Origin: Roseovarius sp. EL26
GTDB lineage: Bacteria > Pseudomonadota > Alphaproteobacteria > Rhodobacterales > Rhodobacteraceae
Direction: 5' to 3'
DNA: 64,000 nt
Assembly: GCF_900327775.1 (NCBI RefSeq)
Contig: NZ_OUMZ01000007.1
Location: 2,177,428-2,241,427, forward strand
Part shown: piece after piece, positions 1-8,056 of the stretch
How positions within the stretch are numbered: the stretch's first letter is position 1
Layout of the letters: every line of letters begins with the position of its first letter
Position numbers and translations under genes: made by a program
Notes under the pieces: model-generated
Told to the model about the DNA's origin: nothing
The model's input: the letters and a program-made list of their open reading frames with translations, nothing else
Database searches by the model: none

Positions 1-18
1 TGTGTTGACCTTCTAATT

Positions 19-36
19 CCTCAACATTAGTTTAGG
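19..36. promoter_or_regulatory. sox box (SoxR operator) in a divergent promoter
   Basis: The 18-bp dyad CCTCAACATTAGTTTAGG matches 13 of 18 positions of the enterobacterial sox box. On the minus strand it lies inside a TTGACC (40-35) / TAGAAG (15-10) promoter with the 19-bp spacer typical of SoxR and other MerR targets. A SoxR-activated gene is therefore expected to run leftward off the window, with soxR itself reading rightward from the same region. Confidence 0.65.
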
Positions 37-60
37 TCAAGAGAAAAAAGGACGAAGATA

Positions 61-558
61 ATGGCGGGCGGTTTAACTGTCGGGGAAGTCTCTGAACGAA
101 GCGGAATTGCGGTGTCAGCAATTCATTTTTACGAGCGCAAAGGGCTGGTTCACTCTGATCGAACACCCGCGAACCATCGTCGATATGCGCCATCAGTGTT
201 GCGAAAAATCGCAGTAATCCAGGTAGCACAAAGAGCAGGCATACCTTTAAAGGAGATCGCGGAAACGATGTCTTTCTTGCCGCCAGAAGCGAAGATACAA
301 CAAAGAGACTGGGCGAAACTTTCAGCACGATGGACAGAACGGCTCGATGATCGAATCTCACGACTCCAGCGATTGCGTGATGGCATGGCCGAGTGCATTG
401 GTTGTGGGTGTCTTTCGATGAAACGTTGCAACCTGCTCAATCCTAAAGATGAAATTGGTGAAAATGGTACAGGGCCACGTTTTCTTGAAGAGGACGCACA
501 CCTGTTCAAGAAAGCCTATAGCTATGCTAGCCAATCCAAAAATACCGACAAGTTTTAG
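61..558 (+). CDS. soxR: SoxR, redox-sensing MerR-family activator
   Basis: SoxR senses redox-cycling compounds through a [2Fe-2S] cluster and activates promoters with an over-long spacer. The 165-residue protein has an N-terminal MerR winged helix (residues 5-75, with the YERKGL turn), a dimerisation helix, and the cluster motif C112-x2-C115-x-C117-x5-C123 that defines the family. The C-terminal tail is slightly longer than in the E. coli protein. An AAGGA ribosome site precedes the ATG. The upstream dyad at 19-36 suggests control of a divergent gene outside the window. The identification rests on the four cysteines and is secure; the target gene is not visible. Confidence 0.95.
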   Translation: MAGGLTVGEVSERSGIAVSAIHFYERKGLVHSDRTPANHRRYAPSVLRKIAVIQVAQRAGIPLKEIAETMSFLPPEAKIQQRDWAKLSARWTERLDDRISRLQRLRDGMAECIGCGCLSMKRCNLLNPKDEIGENGTGPRFLEEDAHLFKKAYSYASQSKNTDKF

Positions 559-696
559 CAACATGATCGATCTTTTCAGCGTACTGAAATATCCGAGACT
601 ACGCCCTGTCTTGGATTGAGGCGTTCCTTGTGCATCACGTGATCGATCTTACGGGGCAAGCCGACAAGAAGGGTGCATATCTGCCGCCACATTTCC

Positions 697-744
697 ACAA
701 TCAACAATCAACAATCAACAATCAACAATCAACAATCAACAATC
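697..744. repeat. 7-bp tandem repeat, about 6.9 copies
   Basis: The unit ACAATCA (TGATTGT on the minus strand) repeats without error. It starts exactly where the minus-strand ureohydrolase fragment loses similarity to its full-length relative, and the unit matches the codons for Val-Asp-Cys of that gene. Slipped-strand expansion at a deletion end is a likely origin. Confidence 0.9.
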
Positions 745-1013
745 TTGATGTCGCGATTATCCAGAAAAGGCCCACCTAGATCGAAATCGTAGTGATTGAT
801 GAAGTAAGACGAATCCTCTTCGCTGAAAGCCAAATGCAATGCATCGGGTGCAGAGCTTTCTTCATTGGCCATGGCATACGGCGCGTAGGGCATGCCAAAC
901 GGTACACCCAAAACCGCAATATCGGCATTTAGCCTGTCCAGATCGCCTTCAAATGGGAAATTCATATATGTGCTCGGAACGCGTAAAGGGCGTTCGGTGA
1001 ATTTTTGCGGCAT
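729..1013 (-). pseudogene. truncated ureohydrolase (agmatinase family) fragment
   Basis: The first ~90 residues closely follow the N-terminus of the complete ureohydrolase at 5944-6915: STYM-x-FPFEGDLD, the FGMPY loop, NHYDFD and LDNRDIK-x-VDC are shared. The frame then enters the 7-bp repeat and stops before any metal-binding residue, so about 230 residues are missing and it cannot be an active enzyme. The start is taken at the ATG at 1013, which has GGAG upstream. It lies 43 bp downstream of the amidase and probably was the last gene of an amidase/BCCT/ureohydrolase operon. Confidence 0.85.
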
Positions 1014-1056
1014 GATTTTCTCCATATCACGTCGTATGATAAACTGATGTCGCACC

Positions 1057-2472
1057 TTAGATCTTGGGAAGCCCAAGGGGTGAGACGCCACTCTCAATTG
1101 CCCGCCCGATATCCATTACTGTTTGATCATCGTAAGGTTTCGATACTACCTGCGCACCTACAGGCAAACCCCTTCTGGTTAACCCACAAGGGACGCTCAG
1201 CGCTGGACATTGATTGAACATGTTGAAAAGTGCATTCATCGAAGTATCGGTGTCGGTAACCTTTTTCCCATTAACTTCAATGGGATCGAACGGCCCATTT
1301 TCGACGGGCACTTCGGGACATGAAACAGTAGGCGTTATCAAAGCGTCATACTGTTCAAAGAGTGGGCCGAGGTGTGTATGCCATACCTCTCCAGCGATAG
1401 ACTTTGCCCGACCATAGTCCAAAGGTGAAACAGAACGTGCACGTGCGATGACGTCGTGCATATAGCCGCTGACCTGGTCCAGATGATTTTCCGCTACGTC
1501 TTCGAAGACATTGAGCATCAGGAAAATCTCACTCTTGTGCGCCAGCTCAATCGCCTCTTCTGCCCAGTCGATCTCGACGTGTTCGACTGTTGCCCCCGCA
1601 TCTTCCAAAACTGCGATGGTATCTTGCAGGCTTTGTCGCACATCTGGATCAATCTCGTAACATCCCAGATCCATCGAACACGCAATTCGTTTTCCTTTGA
1701 TATCGCCCGTTGGGACAACAAGCGTCTCATCTTTTGGCTGGGAATACGGATCGAGCGCATGCTGCCCGGACATTACATTTTGCATGAGGACAATATCATT
1801 CACTGTCCGCGCCATAGGACCTGCACTGTTGTATGTCAGGTAAGACGCAGCATAATGAGCCGGATTGCGGCCAAATGGCGGCTTGTATCCAACCACTCCA
1901 CACTGCGACGCCGGTTGACGAGTTGAACCAGTACTATCCGTTCCAATTGCTAATGTGGTTCCCCCACAGGCCAGTGCCGCAGCAGACCCACCGGACGACC
2001 CACCGGGTGATATATCAAGCCTCCAGGGGTTTCGAGTAACGCCCCACAAGCGTGAATAACAACAATACAACCAGCAAAATTCAGGGCATGTACTGCGCGC
2101 CAAGAAAATAGAACCATTGTGCAAAAGGCGATCCACCGAAGGGTCAGAGGCATCTGCCACGGAATTCACATGTATATTTGATCCGACGGTTGCGCGGGTG
2201 CCTTTTATAGGAACATTGTCTTTGATCAATAACGGTAGACCATCCAAAGGTAGGGCGGTCCCTTTTTGGTATCGTTGCTCTGCAAGTACTGCCGTGTCAT
2301 AGGCTTGTTCGAAAAAAGTATCTGCATATGGGTTGACCGAGGGCGTGATTTCTTCAGCCCGTTTGATCATGGCGGCTACAACATCAACCGGAGATAAGTC
2401 TTTGGATTTGAATCGTTGCAAAAGGTTGGTTGCCGACGCAAAGCAGAGTTCAAGCTCATCCGGGTTCATCAT
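1057..2472 (-). CDS. amidase signature family hydrolase
   Basis: This 471-residue enzyme hydrolyses an amide bond with a Ser-cisSer-Lys triad. The triad is visible: the Lys in LLIKDN, the Ser in SPGGSSGGSAAALA and the nucleophilic Ser in GTDSTGSTRQPAS. Length is normal for the family. The start at 2472 has GGAAGG upstream; a second Met follows at once. It lies between a BCCT-type transporter and a truncated ureohydrolase on the same strand, so the substrate may be an amide of a guanidino or quaternary-amine compound. The exact substrate cannot be read from the sequence. Confidence 0.85.
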   Translation of the reverse strand: MMNPDELELCFASATNLLQRFKSKDLSPVDVVAAMIKRAEEITPSVNPYADTFFEQAYDTAVLAEQRYQKGTALPLDGLPLLIKDNVPIKGTRATVGSNIHVNSVADASDPSVDRLLHNGSIFLARSTCPEFCWLYCCYSRLWGVTRNPWRLDISPGGSSGGSAAALACGGTTLAIGTDSTGSTRQPASQCGVVGYKPPFGRNPAHYAASYLTYNSAGPMARTVNDIVLMQNVMSGQHALDPYSQPKDETLVVPTGDIKGKRIACSMDLGCYEIDPDVRQSLQDTIAVLEDAGATVEHVEIDWAEEAIELAHKSEIFLMLNVFEDVAENHLDQVSGYMHDVIARARSVSPLDYGRAKSIAGEVWHTHLGPLFEQYDALITPTVSCPEVPVENGPFDPIEVNGKKVTDTDTSMNALFNMFNQCPALSVPCGLTRRGLPVGAQVVSKPYDDQTVMDIGRAIESGVSPLGLPKI

Positions 2473-2577
2473 ACTTTACCTTCCGAATTTAGCCGACAAA
2501 CGATTGTCAGTTTAGGGCGTGTTACCTAATTTCTAAGTCGTTGGGCCGCCCACACAGGGACGAGTAGGCGACCCGGA

Positions 2578-2609
2578 CTTTTCGACCACCTCCGTCAGCA
2601 GTCGAAAAG
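2578..2609. terminator. hairpin between BCCT transporter and amidase
   Basis: CTTTTCGAC and GTCGAAAAG form a perfect 9-bp stem around a 14-nt loop, 28 bp after the transporter stop. There is no T-run, so it may act as an mRNA 3'-end stabiliser or attenuator rather than a full terminator. Confidence 0.45.
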
Positions 2610-2637
2610 CATTGGTTGTATCTGAAACATGGCAGCG

Positions 2638-3822
2638 CTACGCCATCTTTTCTTGCTCACTTTCCCCCTCGACTTCGGGGCAGTTCAGATTTGTGAAAAC
2701 TGTCTGGCGGTTCCGCAAAATGTTAAAGTAAACGACGCCGTAGATGAAGATCACCGTCAACCCGACATATTCCATTTTCAACCCAAGGAAGGCGTATGCG
2801 GCGGTCAATCCAGCCATGATGGCAAAGTTTCCACCGATGAACTTGCCCCGGCCTAACCGCTCGGTCGTCAAGTTCAGGCTGTCTGTGTAGAGCCGGATCA
2901 AACTGTCGAAAGTATTGATCACGAACACAATACCAATAGTCATCATCGCCAGGTTCCAGGTTGGTGAGATTTCAATGCCGCCGGAGTGATAGATGTAAAG
3001 AACCGAAAACCAGATCGACAGTGGGATTGACGGAAATATCACCATCATCACGAACAACATGCGTACACTCGTTGGTGTCGCAAATTTTGACATGAATTGG
3101 CCGATCATAATGCTCCAGGCGAACCACCATAGAAGGTAAAACTCGTGATATTCTCCAAGCGGCAATATGAATCGGTATATATTCACGATGTACTCTGACG
3201 CCTCCCCGAGGGTTTGCCCTAGTAACACCACATCACCTCCGGAATTGAACCACATCCCAACAATCAGCGCAAAAAAGCCGTACATCGAGCAGATCGACAA
3301 CCATTTCATGAAGATAATGTCAGAGGCCGAATAGCAGGCAACGATAATAACGATAGCTGTGATGACTATGGGCGACCAATCAGGCAGGCCAGGAAAATAA
3401 GATGGAAGAGATGTAAGCAATACATATCCGCCAAATGCACAGGTGGCCATGACCACAAAGTTGTTGATCACTTTAATCCAGAGTATTTCAAACAGCTTCA
3501 ACCGAGGTTCTATGCAAAGAAAATAAAATGCGGTGAGGAAGTAGAAACTCCAAATTATAAAACCCCAAAATCCGATCTCAATCGCGATGGGAGATGCAAA
3601 ACTATATGCTGCGTCTTCCTCATAGATCGGGAACTCTGTTAGCGGGTATGTTATGATTGCGATATCCAAGCCTGAACAAAAAAGTACGGCCACAAAGGGA
3701 AACATACCCAGAGGATATTTCCCAGCTACGCGCATGTTTCCATATCTTAACAGGACCAATCCCGTTAAAACGATTGACGTCAGGACGGTTGCCCCAACAA
3801 TAAAAGTCATCAAGCTGTCCAT
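2638..3822 (-). CDS. short BCCT-family (betaine/choline/carnitine-type) transporter
   Basis: A 394-residue inner-membrane protein with about ten hydrophobic segments. RYGNMR and FSGLD-like residues near the start correspond to the BCCT KYG-x-IRLG region, and WWFAWSIMIGQFMSKF corresponds to the conserved BCCT tryptophan-rich segment. RMLFVMMVIFPSIPLSIWF follows as in the family. It is roughly 100 residues shorter than typical BCCT proteins, mainly at the N-terminus, and the tryptophan box is degenerate. No frameshift is seen, so it may be a distinct short subfamily. It probably imports the amidase substrate; cotransport ion and ligand are unknown. Confidence 0.7.
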   Translation of the reverse strand: MDSLMTFIVGATVLTSIVLTGLVLLRYGNMRVAGKYPLGMFPFVAVLFCSGLDIAIITYPLTEFPIYEEDAAYSFASPIAIEIGFWGFIIWSFYFLTAFYFLCIEPRLKLFEILWIKVINNFVVMATCAFGGYVLLTSLPSYFPGLPDWSPIVITAIVIIVACYSASDIIFMKWLSICSMYGFFALIVGMWFNSGGDVVLLGQTLGEASEYIVNIYRFILPLGEYHEFYLLWWFAWSIMIGQFMSKFATPTSVRMLFVMMVIFPSIPLSIWFSVLYIYHSGGIEISPTWNLAMMTIGIVFVINTFDSLIRLYTDSLNLTTERLGRGKFIGGNFAIMAGLTAAYAFLGLKMEYVGLTVIFIYGVVYFNILRNRQTVFTNLNCPEVEGESEQEKMA

Positions 3823-4012
3823 GTTCCCCTCACCTGTTTATAGTGTGTTTGTTTTTGAGAACCGGAAGAGTTGGCATCCGTCAATTGATAGACTTCGCCC
3901 ACTTAGAACGGCTCACACTACGCTCAGTTAAGAGAAAGATGCACGGCTGAGGAAGTCGCTAATTGTCGTTAATAACGGTACATAACGTTACATATATAAT
4001 TTGAATAAATGG

Positions 4013-4840
4013 CTATTGATGTTGCCAAGCCCTGCCAACGAACGCGCTTTCGTCATCTCGAACGTCGTTGCGAATTGCTTCTCTTATGTCTGAAGGAATG
4101 CATTCATCAGTAACATCAAAAAGTCCACAGGATCCCAATGCATTTCTGAGATTCACTGGTGCAGGCAATGGCTCCCAAACGACGCGGTAGCAAGCAATGT
4201 CGCGGATAGCAGAACTGCTCACACCCATTGTAAGCCCAGTCAGGAGGTTTGTCTGATCTGTATTGGGCGGATGAAGAACTGTTGTCCACATCATCTGACC
4301 GGCTTTCACTTCGCGTTCATGGGCCATGATGCGTTCACCCGTATGAAATACGACACCCGTAAACTTAAGAGTACGACGCGACCGCCGTGTGGCGGAAGAA
4401 TAATTTTCAACGTTCTTCAGATACACAAACCCGTGTTTTGAATGCAGCTTCACTAATGAGCAAAGAATTTTGCCCGGAAAATCAGCAGGCAAGAAGTAGG
4501 ATCTATAGTAGCCTAAATAGGGCTTCATGTTCTCGTAAGCGTCAGGATTGATCCGATGGATTTTCGCGATGTACTCGCCAAATGGATCCATCTCGGCAAC
4601 GCGTGGTTTTCGAAGCGAGATTAAAGACTTGAACGATGCATGATCGAGAAGCAATTCACTCTCCTCAACACCAAAGTAGTCACAAATCTCTCGCATGACC
4701 CGCATCGAAGGTCGGTTTTCTCCGTTGAGGTACCGGTGAATTTGTTGTCGATTGATCCCGAGAATGTCGCTCGTTTTCGTGATTGAAGTTCCATAGCTGA
4801 ACAACAACCGAAGATTGGCTTTTAGGTTGTCATTACTCAT
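4013..4840 (-). CDS. XRE-type helix-turn-helix regulator with C-terminal sensor region
   Basis: A 275-residue protein. Residues 17-62 form an XRE/Cro-like HTH (TSDILGINRQQIHRYLNGENRPS). The remaining ~200 residues contain no domain I recognise and may bind a ligand. It reads in the same direction as the BCCT-amidase group and ends about 190 bp before the transporter start, so local control of that group is a reasonable guess. It is not a classical LysR or GntR regulator. Confidence 0.6.
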   Translation of the reverse strand: MSNDNLKANLRLLFSYGTSITKTSDILGINRQQIHRYLNGENRPSMRVMREICDYFGVEESELLLDHASFKSLISLRKPRVAEMDPFGEYIAKIHRINPDAYENMKPYLGYYRSYFLPADFPGKILCSLVKLHSKHGFVYLKNVENYSSATRRSRRTLKFTGVVFHTGERIMAHEREVKAGQMMWTTVLHPPNTDQTNLLTGLTMGVSSSAIRDIACYRVVWEPLPAPVNLRNALGSCGLFDVTDECIPSDIREAIRNDVRDDESAFVGRAWQHQ

Positions 4841-4990
4841 CGAAACTTACCTGCTTTTATATCAATCACTGAGCAAGTTTCGGAATTTTGGAACATGCCC
4901 TCGTGATTGTCTACAATGCAGAACTCCCAATTGTTTGTCGAACAAATCATTCGAAACGCGGCGCATACAAATCCTGAGTACAAGCCCATA

Positions 4991-5240
4991 TTCCTTCCCG
5001 CCAGACTGGATGATGTTGCTATTAGCCTCTCTCGGAGAAAGGCACATAATTAATAGTGCAATTTGCTGGCAATTCGGCTATTCACGCTTGGCGCAGCATT
5101 GGTCAATATGGGCTCTCTGCCAGTCACGGATGCGGCGCTGCATCTGCACCGTAATACGCAAGATCTTGCGACGCAAACGGCCCTTTCCGGTCTTTGAGCA
5201 GCTATAAAAATGCTGCTAAGTAGCATCCTCATTGCAGACA
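4991..5240. repeat. dispersed repeat A, copy 1
   Basis: The first 193 bp (4991-5183) match 11037-11229 with about a dozen substitutions and no gaps. Weaker similarity continues for ~55 bp. It fills the gap between the XRE regulator and the small gene at 5297. No conserved reading frame, terminal inverted repeat or transposase was recognised. Confidence 0.85.
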
Positions 5241-5296
5241 TTGGCTTCTGCACTCAACGATCCTATAAAGCTCCGGCAGACCAGCGAGGCATTCAG

Positions 5297-5563
5297 ATGG
5301 AACGTGAACCCAATCTTGTCATATCAAGCGCCTCACAGCGCATCATTGAGGATGGTGTGCCGTTCAAAGTGGATATCTACAAATTGGAAAGTGGCGATGG
5401 CTGGTCGCTGGAAGTTGTGACCGAAGATGGAACATCCATTGTCTGGGATGATCTTTTCGACGACGACCAGGCAGCCCTTGAAGAGGCACTTACAACCATT
5501 CGCACTGAAGGTGCCCTTGCATTTGCCAATGGCGGGTCAAACGTCATCCCCTTCAAGCCGTAG
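5297..5563 (+). CDS. small conserved-looking acidic protein, function unknown
   Basis: An 88-residue acidic protein starting MEREPNLVISS and ending in NVIPFKP. No signal peptide, membrane segment or known domain is seen. The composition (WSLEVV, SIVWDDLF, then an acidic helix) fits a small folded cytoplasmic protein. The ATG at 5297 is preferred over an upstream in-frame start because the upstream part lies in repeat A. A hairpin follows directly after the stop. I do not recognise the family. Confidence 0.6.
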   Translation: MEREPNLVISSASQRIIEDGVPFKVDIYKLESGDGWSLEVVTEDGTSIVWDDLFDDDQAALEEALTTIRTEGALAFANGGSNVIPFKP

Positions 5564-5570
5564 GTGGAAG

Positions 5571-5594
5571 CAAGATCGGCCCTAGGAGATCTTG
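5571..5594. terminator. hairpin after the small acidic protein gene
   Basis: CAAGATC and GATCTTG form a 7-bp perfect stem with a 10-nt loop, starting 8 bp after the stop codon. There is no strong T-run. Confidence 0.4.
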
Positions 5595-5943
5595 ATCGCT
5601 ATGCCTCACGCCGCAGTGCGGCTTCACAAGACCAGCCGTTCGTTCATCGTGCAGCATTCTAGGAACAGAATTGACGGCAGTGTGGACAAACTTGCCTTTT
5701 GCCGGCGCCGCTATTGCTGACGCAGTATTTCCTCGCACCTGCGGCAGACTTTTGCAGCGATGCTGTCATTGTCATCGAAGCGGTCGTTAAAACCCATCAC
5801 CAGATCCGAAATCCAATCTACCCTTTCGCTGCTTGCTGGCAGAAAAAGAATGGAGCGGGACATTACGGGCTTTTGCTGCAGCTGTGCCAAAGTCCGCTTT
5901 CAGAACTCAACGCAGCTCGACGCCAGGATCAAAGAAGAACCTT
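5595..5943. other. non-coding gap
   Basis: About 350 bp between the small acidic gene and the 3' end of the ureohydrolase gene. I see no convincing gene. It looks like decayed sequence. Confidence 0.5.
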
Positions 5944-6915
5944 CTAAGCTTTCTTTTCATAATAGTTGGCTCTGACAGTTGCCCCGATGAAGTTGTTAAT
6001 CAGCCTCCTTGCATGCACCATCGTGGTGTTGCCGACGTCCTTGCTTGGAGCGATTTCCACCAGGTCCATACCCACCACACGGCCTTTGTTCACCAACCCA
6101 TGGATCAGCTTGTGCATCTGAACCCAGGACAGTCCGCCTGGCGCTTGTGTGATTACGGCGGGCATGATGGTTGGGTCAAGCCCATCCGCGTCCACCGTCA
6201 GATAATATGGACCGCCATCGGGAATGCGGTCCAGCACCGCCTGCATACCCATGTCATGCATTTCATAGGCGGTTATGATGTCAGCGCCGTAAGACTTGGC
6301 AAGTTCGACTTCGCCAGTACGGGCGCTGCCGGTTCCGCGAATGCCGATCTGAACGATATCACCGATCCAATCCATTTCCGAGGCGCGGCGGATCGGGCTG
6401 GAGTAACCGTTGGTTTCGCCGTTCACATCATCACGCCAGTCGATATGGGCATCGACCTGCACAAGCGTAATTTTCTCACCCAGCTCTTCCATACCACGCA
6501 GTATCGGAATTGGGATACCATGATCGCCCCCAATCGAGATCAGCGTACTGCCGGATTTCATGATCTTGCGAACAGCCGCTTCGGCGTTACGGTAATGCGC
6601 GGCGTGATCGCCCATGTCTGCAACGACGTTCCCGCAATCGACGACTTTGATGTCGCGGTTGTCCAGTAGGGGTCCGCCCACGTCAAAATCATAATGATTG
6701 AGATCGTAGAAAGCATCGGCTTCGGAAATGTCGTGGCGCAGCGCATCAGGTGCGAAGCTTTGATCATTCGCCATGGCATCGGGAGAATAAGGCATTCCGA
6801 ACGGAATCCCCAAAATCGCAATATCTGCGCTCAGATTGTCTAGATCACCCTCAAACGGAAAACCCATATAAGTGCTCGGGCCCTGGGATGGGCGTTTTAC
6901 GAGTTTCTCCGACAT
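5944..6915 (-). CDS. speB: ureohydrolase, agmatinase family
   Basis: A 323-residue enzyme of the arginase/agmatinase fold, which uses two metal ions to split a guanidino group into an amine and urea. All metal ligands are present: H132 in GGDHG, D155/H157/D159 in VDAHIDWRD, and D242/D244 in VDADGLDP. An AAGGAG ribosome site precedes the ATG. It is transcribed away from the LysR gene at 7118, and a dyad lies between them. The symbol gives the family; agmatine, guanidinobutyrate or another guanidino compound could be the substrate. A truncated close relative lies at 729-1013. Confidence 0.85.
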   Translation of the reverse strand: MSEKLVKRPSQGPSTYMGFPFEGDLDNLSADIAILGIPFGMPYSPDAMANDQSFAPDALRHDISEADAFYDLNHYDFDVGGPLLDNRDIKVVDCGNVVADMGDHAAHYRNAEAAVRKIMKSGSTLISIGGDHGIPIPILRGMEELGEKITLVQVDAHIDWRDDVNGETNGYSSPIRRASEMDWIGDIVQIGIRGTGSARTGEVELAKSYGADIITAYEMHDMGMQAVLDRIPDGGPYYLTVDADGLDPTIMPAVITQAPGGLSWVQMHKLIHGLVNKGRVVGMDLVEIAPSKDVGNTTMVHARRLINNFIGATVRANYYEKKA

Positions 6916-7088
6916 GCTGATCTCCTTTTTAGTTTCTCAAACTGCAGGGCCGCTCGGGCCACATTCGTGCTGGTCCGCATCGAACAGTGAGTTTCGCGAC
7001 GATAGTTCCCGGGTCGCCATACGTCTATTGATGCTACGTCACGCTAGTAAGATTTAGCTCGACTTTGAACAATAAATATGAACACTTC

Positions 7089-7107
7089 ACTTGCGCTTTT
7101 TGCAAGT
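7089..7107. promoter_or_regulatory. LysR-type operator ACTTGC-N7-GCAAGT
   Basis: A perfect 6+6 dyad in the region between the ureohydrolase and LysR genes, ending 10 bp before the LysR start codon and overlapping its ribosome site region. An almost identical dyad lies at 9775-9793 before the binding-protein gene, so the LysR protein probably controls both and itself. Confidence 0.6.
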
Positions 7108-7117
7108 AAGGAGCTAA

Positions 7118-8056
7118 ATGAATTCTTTTAATCTATCCAATTTTGATCTCCGGCATCTGCGCGTCTTCATCTCCGTTGTGGAAAATGAAGGGGTGAGCGC
7201 CGCCGCGTTTGCTAATGGCGTTGCTTTGTCGACCATCAGCCGCGACCTCACATCGTTGGAGGAGCGCTTGGGTGTAAAGCTGTGCAATCGTGGACGGGGT
7301 GGATTTTCCCTTACCCTTCAAGGCGAGGCAATTTATCGTGCTGCAGTCGACTTGCAAAAACGCATACAGGTTTTTGAGCTTGAGGTGCAGGCGGCCAAGG
7401 ATGTTGTCTCGGACAGTTTCAATATAGGGATCAACGACCACCTTATTGCAAATACCGACAGTGGCTTGGTCGCGGCCATGGTCCAAATGCGGAAAAAATT
7501 TCCTGACACCCTGATAAATGTCAGCGTGCATGAAACAACCACACTCGACGTATCGATACGAGAAAGGCGTCTGGATGTCGGTGTAACCGGACAGCCCGCG
7601 TGGCTGCAGCCGTTACAGTATACAAAGCTCTTTCTGGAAGAGCATCGCCTTTATGTTGGAACCAACTGCCCGCTTTTGGATGAAGTTCGACGCTCTCTGG
7701 GTAAAGCCCCCACAGAAATAAAAAAACCGCTACCCTACATCGCACGAAGAGAGCAGACGGATGGCTTCAAAAAGTTTGAAGAACGCTATCCACTTAGCGT
7801 CGTCAGCCGGTGTGAAAATCTCGAAGCGGTTCTTGCGGCCGTACTTTCTGGCGCGGGATGCGCGTTGATGCCTGTAAAATTCGTCGAATCCGTCCACCGA
7901 GATGACGTGGTCGAGCTTCCAGTCAAGGAAGCTCCCTTCTTTGTTCAGTTCTACCTTGCCTATCGCCGGGATGCGGTGCGGCAGAAGGGTCTCAAAACCT
8001 TCCTTTTCCATTTCTCAAAAACTGGGAAAGGACTGATTTATTATCCTGGAAGCTAG
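7118..8056 (+). CDS. LysR-family regulator of the ureohydrolase/binding-protein unit
   Basis: A 312-residue LysR protein with an N-terminal winged HTH (residues 10-70; RHLRVFISVVENEGVSAAA) and a C-terminal periplasmic-binding-like effector domain. The residues around LCNRGRGGFSLT also occur, slightly changed, in the LysR at 41667, so the two form a subfamily. AAGGAG precedes the ATG. It is divergent from the ureohydrolase gene and convergent with the binding protein, with overlapping 3' ends (8053-8056). The matching dyads at 7089 and 9775 make co-regulation likely. Confidence 0.85.
   Translation: MNSFNLSNFDLRHLRVFISVVENEGVSAAAFANGVALSTISRDLTSLEERLGVKLCNRGRGGFSLTLQGEAIYRAAVDLQKRIQVFELEVQAAKDVVSDSFNIGINDHLIANTDSGLVAAMVQMRKKFPDTLINVSVHETTTLDVSIRERRLDVGVTGQPAWLQPLQYTKLFLEEHRLYVGTNCPLLDEVRRSLGKAPTEIKKPLPYIARREQTDGFKKFEERYPLSVVSRCENLEAVLAAVLSGAGCALMPVKFVESVHRDDVVELPVKEAPFFVQFYLAYRRDAVRQKGLKTFLFHFSKTGKGLIYYPGS

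Noticed and set aside
697..744. Possible CRISPR-like array from short regular repeats
   Set aside because: The units are 7 bp and contiguous, with no spacers. It is a simple tandem repeat and no cas gene is nearby.
4862..5253. Overlapping frames within repeat A on both strands
   Set aside because: Frames are not consistently conserved as protein between the two repeat copies and no family is recognised; treated as non-coding.
5833..6669. 278-residue frame on the plus strand opposite the ureohydrolase
   Set aside because: It is the antisense of a clearly functional ureohydrolase and has no domain of its own.
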